Assembly: GCA_944332505.1 (NCBI GenBank)
Contig: CALVKC010000074.1
Span: 1-5,957, forward strand
From: an uncultured Bacilli bacterium
Lineage (GTDB): Bacteria > Bacillota_I > Bacilli_A > RF39 > UBA660
Direction: 5' to 3'
Length of the DNA stretch: 5,957 nt
In this document: positions 1 through 5,357 of the stretch, piece by piece
Layout: every line of letters starts with the position of its first letter
Position numbering within the stretch: the stretch's first letter is position 1
The notes under the pieces: model-generated
Told to the model about the DNA's origin: nothing
Database searches by the model: none
Seen by the model: only the letters and a program-made list of their open reading frames with translations
Made by a program: the position numbers and the translations under genes

Positions 1-114
1 ATATAAATTTTGACACATATAATAAATCCATGATTCAATTCCACCTATATCATAAACATATCCAACATATATAATTATATTTTTTTGTTTAATATCTTTA
101 TCCTTTTCATCCAT
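1..114 (-). CDS. N-terminus of a GT4-like glycosyltransferase (partial, runs off the window)
   Basis: Only the first 38 codons are inside the window; the ATG is at 114-112 and the frame stays open to position 1. After a short charged start, the peptide runs NIIIYVGYVYDIGGIESWIY. A hydrophobic first beta strand followed by a glycine-rich turn and a G-G-[IV]-E motif is what the acceptor-side N-terminus of GT-B fold family 4 glycosyltransferases looks like, where GGxE precedes the first helix. The start is supported by GAAAGGAT about nine bases upstream, which overlaps the stop codon of the preceding glycosyltransferase gene; only 15 bases separate the two. It is therefore the last visible gene of the operon that begins near 2606. 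The call rests on one motif and the context, so the family is probable but the donor and acceptor sugars cannot be told. Confidence 0.6.
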   Translation of the reverse strand, partial: MDEKDKDIKQKNIIIYVGYVYDIGGIESWIYYMCQNLY

Positions 115-129
115 ATTATTTTAATCCTT

Positions 130-813
130 TCAATTTGTATATTTTGTAATTTTTTTATTTGCATATAAATTACACAAATTATCATCTCTACATAAACAAT
201 ACATATAAAGAACATCTTCTATAATTTCATAATTACAATTTGGATCATGACTGTATCCACCACAAACTTCTCTAATAAATTTTTCATCTTCAGAAACATT
301 CATATTTTCAGGGAATCTTACATCTCCAATATATTCACGACTCCAAACTCTTGTCCATACACACCAATTAAATTTAGGTGGCGTGTCTTTTATTATATAC
401 GTTTCTCTATATCTTCCTACAATTCTCCAACTATAATAGCAACAATCAAATCCTTTAGATGATTTTATTTTATTTAATATGGCGGATAAAAAATTATCAG
501 ATACTTGGTCATCACTATCAATAAATACTATATACTTACCAGTAGTATGATCAATCCCATAATTCCTAGAAGCAGCCGCAGTATCGTTTATTTTCTTATA
601 ATATGTTACTGGATAATTTTTATAATATTCTGTATAGTCTTCATTAGATCCATCTATAATCATTATTTCAACTTCTTCAGGATTAGATAATCTCTTTAAT
701 TGATATGATAAGTGTATTATCAAATTACATAAATATCTTTGTGTATTATATGCTGGTATAATAATTGATAGGAGAGGAGTAGTATTATTGTTTTCTATGT
801 TATCTTTATTCAA
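130..813 (-). CDS. Family 2 glycosyltransferase (GT-A fold)
   Basis: A 227-residue protein predicted to transfer a sugar from a nucleotide-sugar donor. It has the GT2 signatures in order: LSIIIPAYN at residues 15-23 (first nucleotide-binding strand), IIDGSNED at 52-59 (the VDDGSxD-like block), AASRNYG at 80-86, the metal-binding DxD block FIDSDD at 97-102, and SEDEKF at 174-179, matching the ED block that carries the catalytic base. It has no membrane segment and is shorter than most GT2 enzymes, essentially just the catalytic domain. The start is TTG at 813-811, not ATG: it has a GAGGG Shine-Dalgarno six bases upstream, and no ATG lies between it and the first conserved strand. It overlaps the GIY-YIG gene by 8 bases, which suggests translational coupling. 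In phages such enzymes decorate virion proteins, modified DNA bases or host envelope; which applies here cannot be seen. Confidence 0.88.
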   Translation of the reverse strand: MNKDNIENNNTTPLLSIIIPAYNTQRYLCNLIIHLSYQLKRLSNPEEVEIMIIDGSNEDYTEYYKNYPVTYYKKINDTAAASRNYGIDHTTGKYIVFIDSDDQVSDNFLSAILNKIKSSKGFDCCYYSWRIVGRYRETYIIKDTPPKFNWCVWTRVWSREYIGDVRFPENMNVSEDEKFIREVCGGYSHDPNCNYEIIEDVLYMYCLCRDDNLCNLYANKKITKYTN

Positions 814-1213
814 ATAAATCCCTCATTATTTTCTCATTCTTTTTCTTATGCCAACGCACAAGTTTATTATCTTTTAATTGTTCTTTCCATTTATCCCAAT
901 TAGAAGGAATAAATTCTTTCCATTTTAAATCTGGAAGAGTAATAGTTAAACTGTCTTTAGCTTTGTCATCTACATTTAAAGGTGGTTTCCATAAATTAAT
1001 ATAATATATTTCATATAAATTCATATTAGCTTCAGTAGATAACATTGTATATTCAATTTTAGTTACATTATGTATATCTATTATTTTATGCATTGGTTTA
1101 CAAAACATATGTCCATGTATTCTTGATTGCAACGGCTGCTTAGTTCTTCCAACATAAGCAAGGCATTTACCATACCATATTCTATACACTATAAAACCTT
1201 TTGGACTTGCCAT
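806..1213 (-). CDS. Small GIY-YIG nuclease-domain protein
   Basis: 135 residues, about the size of a single GIY-YIG domain plus a basic tail. The signature positions of the family are present, in somewhat diverged form: IVYRI around Y10 in place of GIY, YVG at 20-22 in place of YIG with the catalytic tyrosine kept, R31 in LQSRIHGH, H35, the metal-binding glutamate E68 in NLYEIYYI, and WKPPLN ending in N80. All core catalytic residues (Tyr, Tyr, Arg, Glu, Asn) are therefore retained, so an active DNA endonuclease is likely. No separate DNA-binding module is visible; the C-terminus (about 100-135) is rich in W and K. The gene shares one base with the preceding gene (TAATG junction) and overlaps the next by 8, so it is embedded in the operon. 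It could be a free-standing homing endonuclease or a nuclease recruited by the phage for another role. Confidence 0.75.
   Translation of the reverse strand: MASPKGFIVYRIWYGKCLAYVGRTKQPLQSRIHGHMFCKPMHKIIDIHNVTKIEYTMLSTEANMNLYEIYYINLWKPPLNVDDKAKDSLTITLPDLKWKEFIPSNWDKWKEQLKDNKLVRWHKKKNEKIMRDLFE
820..824 (-). promoter_or_regulatory. Shine-Dalgarno GAGGG that fixes the TTG start of the GT2 gene
   Basis: On the minus strand GAGGG is followed by six bases and then TTG (813-811). The site lies inside the last codons of the upstream GIY-YIG gene, whose own stop comes 8 bases into the new frame. It decides the start of the glycosyltransferase because no in-frame ATG is available upstream of the conserved IIIPAYN strand. 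Confidence 0.7.
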
Positions 1214-1620
1214 TATTTAATCACAACTTCCATTTCTGAATCTGTATTTAACCCAAATTTTAATTCTTTAATCTTACAATTTAAAAACGAATCGAATATT
1301 AATTCGACATAGTATACTTTAGCTGGATGAGAAATATCAACACACATTGCCATAACATAAATTTTATCTACCTTAAAATTATTTATATAACAATCATATA
1401 ATTCAGTATCAAATAAGACATTCTTAAAATTAATAGTCTTTTTTGAAAAATCAAAATTAGATATATGTTTTAATATTATATTTTTTTTATTTTTACAATG
1501 AAGTCTTATATAAGAAACATGATCAAAAATTATTTTTTTATTCGTATCATCTGTTGGTGTTAATTCTCCAATTTCTTCATCATTACTTTCATAAAAATTA
1601 ATTTCATTTAATTTAAACAT
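1213..1620 (-). CDS. Hypothetical protein, 135 residues
   Basis: I do not recognise this protein. It starts at an ATG with AAAGGG nine bases upstream and ends in TAA that overlaps the next ATG by one base. The sequence begins with an acidic stretch (about residues 8-26, rich in E, D, N and T), then alternates short hydrophobic strands with lysine- and asparagine-rich turns, giving the look of a mostly beta protein. No transmembrane segment, signal peptide or cysteine cluster stands out. It has nearly the same length and the same acidic-then-beta character as its upstream neighbour (1651-2070), but I could not find convincing residue-level identity between them. Position between a T5orf172-type protein and a GIY-YIG nuclease places it in the same transcript but gives no function. 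Confidence 0.7.
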   Translation of the reverse strand: MFKLNEINFYESNDEEIGELTPTDDTNKKIIFDHVSYIRLHCKNKKNIILKHISNFDFSKKTINFKNVLFDTELYDCYINNFKVDKIYVMAMCVDISHPAKVYYVELIFDSFLNCKIKELKFGLNTDSEMEVVIK

Positions 1621-1650
1621 AAACTTTATCCCTTTACTTAATTAATTAAT

Positions 1651-2070
1651 TTATACCACCATATGCCCACACAAAGAAATAGTCATACCACCATCTTTAA
1701 TTTCAATATCATCTATGTACATGATTGTTTGTTTTAATTCCACAATTTTGTTTTTCTTATCATCATACATACTATCCAAATCTTTCATATCAAGAAGTAT
1801 AAATTCCATTTTAACATTTTTAATAATATGAGTTTTATCATTAAATATATTTAATAATTCACTTGACACAAAACCATTATCAAAACTTAAATTAACTTCT
1901 TTTAAATGAGGATTATTAATTACACTTTTAATGTCTAAATAAAAACTTTCTTTAATTATTTTATCTAATACAACTAAATGCTGCTTAAATCCATATTCAA
2001 TTTTTAATTCAATTTCTTTTGGATCTAAAATAGTTTGAGTTCTATCATCATATCTTTCTAAACTGATCAT
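1651..2070 (-). CDS. Hypothetical protein, 139 residues
   Basis: I do not recognise this protein. The ATG (2070-2068) overlaps the TGA of the preceding gene in an ATGA junction, and an AAAGGAG Shine-Dalgarno lies at 2086-2080 inside that gene, so translation is very likely coupled. The product is a soluble, mixed alpha/beta sequence with alternating acidic and lysine-rich segments; it carries a DDKKNK turn near residue 103 and ends in ISLCGHMVV. No catalytic motif, zinc site or membrane segment is evident. Downstream, 30 bases holding a TTAATTAATTAA stretch separate it from the next gene of similar size. The strong ribosome site and operon placement make it a real gene; its role is unknown. 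Confidence 0.72.
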   Translation of the reverse strand: MISLERYDDRTQTILDPKEIELKIEYGFKQHLVVLDKIIKESFYLDIKSVINNPHLKEVNLSFDNGFVSSELLNIFNDKTHIIKNVKMEFILLDMKDLDSMYDDKKNKIVELKQTIMYIDDIEIKDGGMTISLCGHMVV

Positions 2071-2606
2071 TTTACCTTACTCCTTTTACTTGTAGATTTA
2101 CTTTTAGAAGTTTTAGATTTCTTTTTACTTTTATTTTCATTTTCTAATTCTTCTTGTTTTAACTGATCTTCTTCAAGTATTTGTTTTTCTTTTTCTTCAT
2201 GTATTCTTTTTTCGGCCAGTTCTTTTCTTAATTTATTACATACTTCATAAGATTTTGTATTAAATTGATTCTCCATTTCATTTATAACTTCTTCAAATGT
2301 TAATTTACTTCCATCAAACCATTCAGTTCCTTCAATTCTATATCTGCCAAATTTTTCATGGAATGCCTTTTCTGCACTTATTACATATGTTTTTTCGCTA
2401 ACTCCAAGTTTAATTATATGATTACCTCCACCATTAGATCCTGATAAAGATTGTAAGCGTTGTACTATATTTGTTGTTTGTCCAATTTTAATATTTCCTG
2501 CTGGGTAATTAAGCATTACATAAATATATATACTACCATCATCTAATACTGGAACTTCTTTTAACTCTATAATATTTTTAGAATTATATATCTTCATATA
2601 TATCAT
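2067..2606 (-). CDS. T5orf172/MUG113-type protein (GIY-YIG superfamily) with basic tail
   Basis: 179 residues. Residues 25-100 match the T5orf172/MUG113 pattern of the GIY-YIG superfamily: SIYIYVML (strand 1), NIKIGQTTN at 38-46 with KIG in place of YIG, R50 in VQRLQSL, E79 in SAEKAFHEKF, and the family hallmark GTEWFD at 93-98. From about 118 to 158 there is a strongly charged E/K/Q/L segment likely to form a coiled coil, and the last 20 or so residues are almost only K, S, T and R, suited to nucleic-acid binding. Phage members of this family are usually described as DNA-binding or nuclease-like, with few tested. It is the first gene of the operon. The start is unsure: an AAAGG lies only 4-5 bases before the first ATG (2606) and 13 before the second (2597), so residue 4 could be the real methionine. 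Confidence 0.8.
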   Translation of the reverse strand: MIYMKIYNSKNIIELKEVPVLDDGSIYIYVMLNYPAGNIKIGQTTNIVQRLQSLSGSNGGGNHIIKLGVSEKTYVISAEKAFHEKFGRYRIEGTEWFDGSKLTFEEVINEMENQFNTKSYEVCNKLRKELAEKRIHEEKEKQILEEDQLKQEELENENKSKKKSKTSKSKSTSKRSKVK

Positions 2607-2644
2607 TTATCCTTTTAATCATTTTAAAATATTTTTATTATTAC

Positions 2645-2687
2645 TACATAATAAATTTGAAAAATTTTTAAATATTTACATAATAAA
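2645..2687 (-). repeat. Two 11-bp direct repeats TTTATTATGTA upstream of the operon
   Basis: On the minus strand TTTATTATGTA occurs twice, at 2687-2677 and 2655-2645, 32 bases apart (about three helical turns), in the 80-base gap between the hairpin at 2686-2723 and the first gene of the left operon. No sigma-A-like promoter is convincing here, so these may be binding sites for a phage regulator or a phage-specific promoter element. In sequence this AT-rich, chance is a real alternative. Confidence 0.3.
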
Positions 2688-2723
2688 AAGACCAGGAGAG
2701 GAGAATACCTTTCTTGGTCTTTT
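2686..2723. terminator. 16-bp hairpin, probable intrinsic terminator (possibly bidirectional)
   Basis: Arms at 2686-2701 and 2708-2723 pair over 16 positions around a six-base loop. Read as plus-strand RNA all 16 positions pair, two of them as G-U wobbles. Read as minus-strand RNA the same two positions become A-C mismatches, but a run of five U follows the stem. It closes the minus-strand unit containing the small membrane peptide and insulates the operon that starts at 2606. The wobble pattern suggests that plus-strand RNA has also been under selection. Confidence 0.65.
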
Positions 2724-2815
2724 AATTATTTATTCTATTTAATTAAAAACAATTTCACTTATTTCATTTATTTCTGCAATTATTGGTGGAGTGGTAGTTG
2801 TTATTTTTGAGCATA

Positions 2816-2923
2816 TTATTTTACCATATTTACAATCAATAATCCTATGAAATGACCAATAAATGTTCCGGTCAGGATAGATACAGCTAATAAACTATAT
2901 AATTTTATCTCTCTTTTTGTCAA
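2816..2923 (-). CDS. Small membrane protein, 35 residues, TTG start
   Basis: A short frame beginning with TTG at 2923-2921, preceded by GAGG with about eight bases of spacing. It encodes an N-terminus rich in K and R (MTKREIK) followed by about 25 hydrophobic residues (LYSLLAVSILTGTFIGHFIG, then LLIV), which is a single transmembrane helix with the positive end likely inside. It sits alone between two hairpins (2964-3008 and 2686-2723). Size and shape match the many phage-borne single-span peptides (holin-like, toxin-like or membrane-anchor), but I recognise no specific family. In addition, the -1 frame continues without a stop from the AAAA run just before its TAA to a TAA at 2741-2739, adding 26 plausible residues ending in EINEISEIVFN. 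A frameshift, natural or from an error, would give a 61-residue protein. Confidence 0.55.
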   Translation of the reverse strand: MTKREIKLYSLLAVSILTGTFIGHFIGLLIVNMVK

Positions 2924-2963
2924 TTTATACACCTCGCTTATATGTGTATTATTCTAATTTTAA

Positions 2964-3008
2964 AAACCACTATTTTATAACCAATGTAAGGCTATAAAAT
3001 AGTGGTTT
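2964..3008 (-). terminator. Intrinsic terminator, perfect 16-bp stem
   Basis: Inverted repeat with arms 2964-2979 and 2993-3008, 16 of 16 paired, around a 13-base loop that can add a CC/GG pair. On the minus strand the stem is followed at once by five U; on the plus strand no U-run follows. It therefore ends minus-strand transcription coming from the 77-residue gene, and lies about 40 bases before the start of the small membrane peptide. Confidence 0.85.
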
Positions 3009-3087
3009 CTCGCTCATTTTCATTCAATTTCAACAATTTGTATTTTCAATATTTACTTTGCGAATTGAAAAAATCGCAGTACATATC

Positions 3088-3116
3088 TTGACATATTTTG
3101 CATATTGTGATATAAT
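3088..3116 (+). promoter_or_regulatory. Consensus sigma-A promoter on the plus strand, antisense to the 77-residue gene
   Basis: TTGACA at 3088-3093, a 17-base spacer and TATAAT at 3111-3116, with TG one base before the -10 box (extended -10). All twelve core bases match the bacterial housekeeping consensus. Transcription would start near 3122-3124, just 3' of the stop codon of the minus-strand gene at 3127-3360, and run through that whole gene in antisense. No plus-strand reading frame with a ribosome site follows, so the product would be a non-coding RNA. The end could be near the hairpin at 3405-3441, although that hairpin has only a weak U-run in this direction. Three imperfect 10-base repeats (ACATATCTTG, ACATATTTTG, CATATTGTG) tile 3081-3109 across the -35 box and spacer. 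Confidence 0.75.
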
Positions 3117-3126
3117 ATAATTTTAA

Positions 3127-3360
3127 TTATTCTAATTCATGTTTACACCATAAATCAAATACCTCTTTTGTTTCATCTCTTTTAAATACAAACACAATTA
3201 AAGCCTTATTAGTCTTGTAATCTCTTGAAGGATAAATATCTAATGGCTCAACATGATTATTCCAATATAATGCCGCTTGCTTTGGGTCTAGTATTCTTAT
3301 TGCATCTTTTGCATAATATTCTTTATTTGAAAACTTTCCTTTAATCTTATCACTATCCAT
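3127..3360 (-). CDS. Hypothetical phage-type protein, 77 residues
   Basis: Starts at ATG 3360-3358 with AAAGGAG upstream (10-base spacing) and ends in TAA. The sequence is a compact soluble alpha/beta domain: ILDPKQAALYW (helix), then EPLDIYPSRDYKT, a hydrophobic strand ALIVFVF, and a C-terminal helix ETKEVFDLWCKHELE. The order helix - strand - FVFxxxxETKEVFDLW resembles small single-domain Firmicutes phage proteins such as the DUF5659 type, but I make that comparison from memory and with low certainty; no catalytic motif is visible. It is isolated in its own unit: an intrinsic terminator lies just upstream (3405-3441) and another downstream (2964-3008). No good minus-strand promoter is seen in the 44 bases between the upstream terminator and the start, only a TATAAT near 3395. 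A strong antisense promoter faces it. Confidence 0.72.
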   Translation of the reverse strand: MDSDKIKGKFSNKEYYAKDAIRILDPKQAALYWNNHVEPLDIYPSRDYKTNKALIVFVFKRDETKEVFDLWCKHELE

Positions 3361-3404
3361 TCATTTGTTTCTCCTTTTACTCATCTATAAAATTATAATA
3401 AAAA

Positions 3405-3441
3405 AAGGGGAGATATACATAGTAAATGTATACCTCCCCTT
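3405..3441 (-). terminator. Strong intrinsic terminator after the zinc-finger gene
   Basis: Arms 3405-3420 and 3426-3441 around a five-base loop. In minus-strand RNA all 16 positions pair, one of them as G-U; in plus-strand RNA that position is an A-C mismatch. The minus-strand stem ends in CCCC and is followed by seven U. It terminates the transcript carrying the HNH and zinc-finger genes, about 100 bases beyond the latter's stop. Confidence 0.9.
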
Positions 3442-3464
3442 AATCTATTATATGGTTTGTATTT

Positions 3465-3522
3465 ATCATAAATAATCAATTTTAATTATAATTAAATATA
3501 ATTCTTAACTTATATTTATGAT
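3465..3522. repeat. AT-rich intergenic inverted repeat
   Basis: In the gap between the zinc-finger gene and its terminator, ATCATAAATA (3465-3474) is repeated inverted as TATTTATGAT (3513-3522), with the palindrome AATTATAATT between them. It could be a protein-binding site or RNA structure in the 3' untranslated region. In sequence this AT-rich it may also be chance. Confidence 0.25.
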
Positions 3523-3544
3523 TCTATTCTATAATTTACATTCA

Positions 3545-4006
3545 CTATTTATTTTCTTCTTTATTTTCTTTAATTTTTGATTTAGAAACAATTTTTGTTT
3601 TTCTTGTCCTTGTCTTTTTATTTTCAGTAGACTCAACATTAACATTATCTTTAATGTTCTCAACAGTTTCAATGTTTTTTGTATTTTCTACCTTCATTTC
3701 ATCTACATTTTTTATTTCACTTATATTTTCAGATTCATATGATATTATATTATTAAAATATTCTTTTAAAGATTCTCTTGCAAATTTTAAATTATTTACA
3801 TCTATATTTAATTCATTAATCTTATTTTTCGCTTCTTCTGTAGTAATTTTTACAGTTCTATGAGCAGCTACTATATTATCTAAAGCTTTACATTGCTCAC
3901 TACACCACATTGCATACCATGACGGTTTTTTAATATCATTTGGGCAAGTAGAGCAGTAGTGGTATTCTTTACCGCAGAAAAAACATTTTCTATTTGGTTT
4001 TGCCAT
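3545..4006 (-). CDS. Small zinc-finger protein with lysine-rich tail
   Basis: 153 residues. The N-terminus carries six cysteines in a regular pattern: C8-x2-C11, C18-x2-C21 and C35-x3-C39, with KKPSWYAMWCSEQCK closing the module. This fits a zinc ribbon or double-knuckle finger; the same CxxC...YCxTC...KPxW...CSExCK layout is familiar from small uncharacterised proteins of Firmicutes phages. Residues about 54-70 (KITTEEAKNKINELNID) look like a helix or helical hairpin. From about 92 on, the chain is low in complexity (E, N, K, V, I) and ends in a basic K/T/R/S-rich tail (KKTRTRKTK and following), likely disordered and nucleic-acid binding. The start has a modest GAAGGTG site 11-12 bases upstream. 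It lies 43 bases after the HNH gene and shares its terminator, so the two are probably co-transcribed. A role in DNA or RNA binding is inferred only. Confidence 0.78.
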   Translation of the reverse strand: MAKPNRKCFFCGKEYHYCSTCPNDIKKPSWYAMWCSEQCKALDNIVAAHRTVKITTEEAKNKINELNIDVNNLKFARESLKEYFNNIISYESENISEIKNVDEMKVENTKNIETVENIKDNVNVESTENKKTRTRKTKIVSKSKIKENKEENK

Positions 4007-4049
4007 CTAAAAGTTTCACCTTCTTTATTAATTAATTATTATAATAAAA

Positions 4050-5357
4050 TTAAGCAGATCTATGTATGTTATCATCTATATCATTAGGTTTTAATATGTT
4101 TCCTTTTTTATATTCTTCTATACTAAAAGGTATATCAATTCCTAATTCTTTTCTTTTATTATTTATATATTCTTCTAATTGCTCTGGAGTGTTATTCGTT
4201 GTACTATATATATTATGAAATGAACCTTTGATTGTAGTATAATGACAATCTTTGCATAGAGTAATTCCATTATTAACATCGTATCTTAATTCTTCATTAT
4301 CTGAAAAATTATAAAAATGATGCGCTTGTTTTTCTATATTTTTAGATTTTCCACAGCATTGACATGTGTACCAATCTTTTTTATATACTTCATTTCTCCA
4401 TTTATTATATTTACCATTATTTCTAGCAATAATACGTTCTGGTGTTACTCCGCCTTTCCAATTAGGATGTCTTTCTCCAGAAGGATGTTCTAAACAACCA
4501 CAAGACAAAGTTCTTCCTTTTGAAATATGAGTTCCAACAATACTCTTTAATTCAGGATTACCGCAATCACATTTACATAACCAATATGTTCTATTTTTGT
4601 TTTTTGTTTTTTCTTCATCTAAACATACTACAGTTAACATTCCAAATTTTTGACCAGTTAAATCTTTTCTTAACAATTCACTCATTCTTATGTTGGCGCA
4701 TTTGGGACAACTAAAATCAGAATTAACCATTGAATATATTACTCTTTCAAAATCCTCATGTTTTCCATCTGGGCATTTCCACCAAACCTTTTTACTCGAT
4801 TTTGGGTAATAATCAAATGGACTTTTTTCATTTTTATCAGACCATAACTGTGTGGATTTTGAATATAAATATCCTAATGACTCTTTATAAAATATTTTTT
4901 GATGACTACAATACGGACATTTTATCCCATCAATATAACGATAAAAATTTTGTTCATAAATATGTTCATGGTTATCTAAACAATTAAATAATGCCTTCTT
5001 ATTACTTTTATAGGAAATTTCCCATGGATCTAAAACATTATTTTTATTCCATATTTTATTTAAATAACTTTCATCAAAATTATCTATAATATACTGTGCA
5101 AAACTATTACATTTTGTACATTTCATATCTTGCTGTTTACCTTCTGCAAAATATTGGATATTTTGCAATTGACTTTTATGTATATTTCGTGGGCATTTAA
5201 ACCAATATTTTTTGTTACTTTTGTAACTAATTTTTGATGGTAATACATCATTCAATTCATAATCCCATCTATCTAATAAATCTTGTCTATTATTATTTTT
5301 ACACCAATCTTCAAATGAATATTTTATTTGAGATTTTATTTTAGTTACTTCTTTCAT
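4050..5357 (-). CDS. HNH endonuclease with tandem zinc-ribbon modules (homing-endonuclease-like)
   Basis: 435 residues from the ATG at 5357-5355. Three similar modules come first (about 28-83, 98-150, 170-220), each reading roughly W...SYKSNKK..WF.C....CPxC, with a lone Cys (C55, C126, C195) and a later CxxC (80/83, 147/150, 217/220); this is the DUF4379-type zinc ribbon. A fourth module at 232-288, LTGQKFGMLTVV ... WLCKCDCGN ... SCGCL, is the zinc-binding domain common in phage HNH proteins. The nuclease domain follows: NWKGG at 299-303, W320, C332/C335, catalytic H346-H347, N362-N363, C368/C371 and H372, then the tail NNTPEQLEEY. All metal and catalytic positions are kept, so activity is likely. 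The start is chosen from GGGAG ten bases upstream; the frame is also open back to an ATG at 5438. It has its own promoter and lies directly behind the intron-bearing gene. Confidence 0.87.
   Translation of the reverse strand: MKEVTKIKSQIKYSFEDWCKNNNRQDLLDRWDYELNDVLPSKISYKSNKKYWFKCPRNIHKSQLQNIQYFAEGKQQDMKCTKCNSFAQYIIDNFDESYLNKIWNKNNVLDPWEISYKSNKKALFNCLDNHEHIYEQNFYRYIDGIKCPYCSHQKIFYKESLGYLYSKSTQLWSDKNEKSPFDYYPKSSKKVWWKCPDGKHEDFERVIYSMVNSDFSCPKCANIRMSELLRKDLTGQKFGMLTVVCLDEEKTKNKNRTYWLCKCDCGNPELKSIVGTHISKGRTLSCGCLEHPSGERHPNWKGGVTPERIIARNNGKYNKWRNEVYKKDWYTCQCCGKSKNIEKQAHHFYNFSDNEELRYDVNNGITLCKDCHYTTIKGSFHNIYSTTNNTPEQLEEYINNKRKELGIDIPFSIEEYKKGNILKPNDIDDNIHRSA

Noticed and set aside
247..690. Plus-strand open frames at 247-462 and 505-690
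   Set aside because: They lie opposite the glycosyltransferase gene, have no ribosome site, and read as low-complexity I/F/S/Y-rich peptides typical of the reverse of AT-rich coding sequence.
1127..1312. Plus-strand open frame
   Set aside because: It crosses the junction of two well-supported minus-strand genes and has no ribosome site or recognisable content.
1638..1653. TTAATTAATTAA stretches between genes (also near 4028-4038) as a regulatory repeat
   Set aside because: Both are short and self-complementary in AT-only sequence between a stop codon and a ribosome site; chance is enough.
2742..2853. Plus-strand hydrophobic frame with a GGVVVVIFEH stretch
   Set aside because: It looks like a membrane helix but has no usable start codon or ribosome site at its beginning, and it is the antisense of the TTTTPP part of the -1 frame extension.
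2969..3025. 15-17 residue minus-strand frame (MSEKPLFYSLTLVIK) before the small membrane peptide, as a leader peptide
   Set aside because: It has no Shine-Dalgarno and most of it is the terminator hairpin itself, so the frame is probably accidental.
3654..3863. Plus-strand hydrophobic frame that looks like membrane segments
   Set aside because: It is the antisense of the E/K/N-rich tail of the zinc-finger protein; reversal of such codons gives F/S/I/L-rich peptides automatically.
4520..4987. Plus-strand open frames at 4520-4714 and 4730-4987
   Set aside because: Both are inside the HNH gene on the opposite strand, without start signals; the HNH frame has clear zinc and catalytic motifs.
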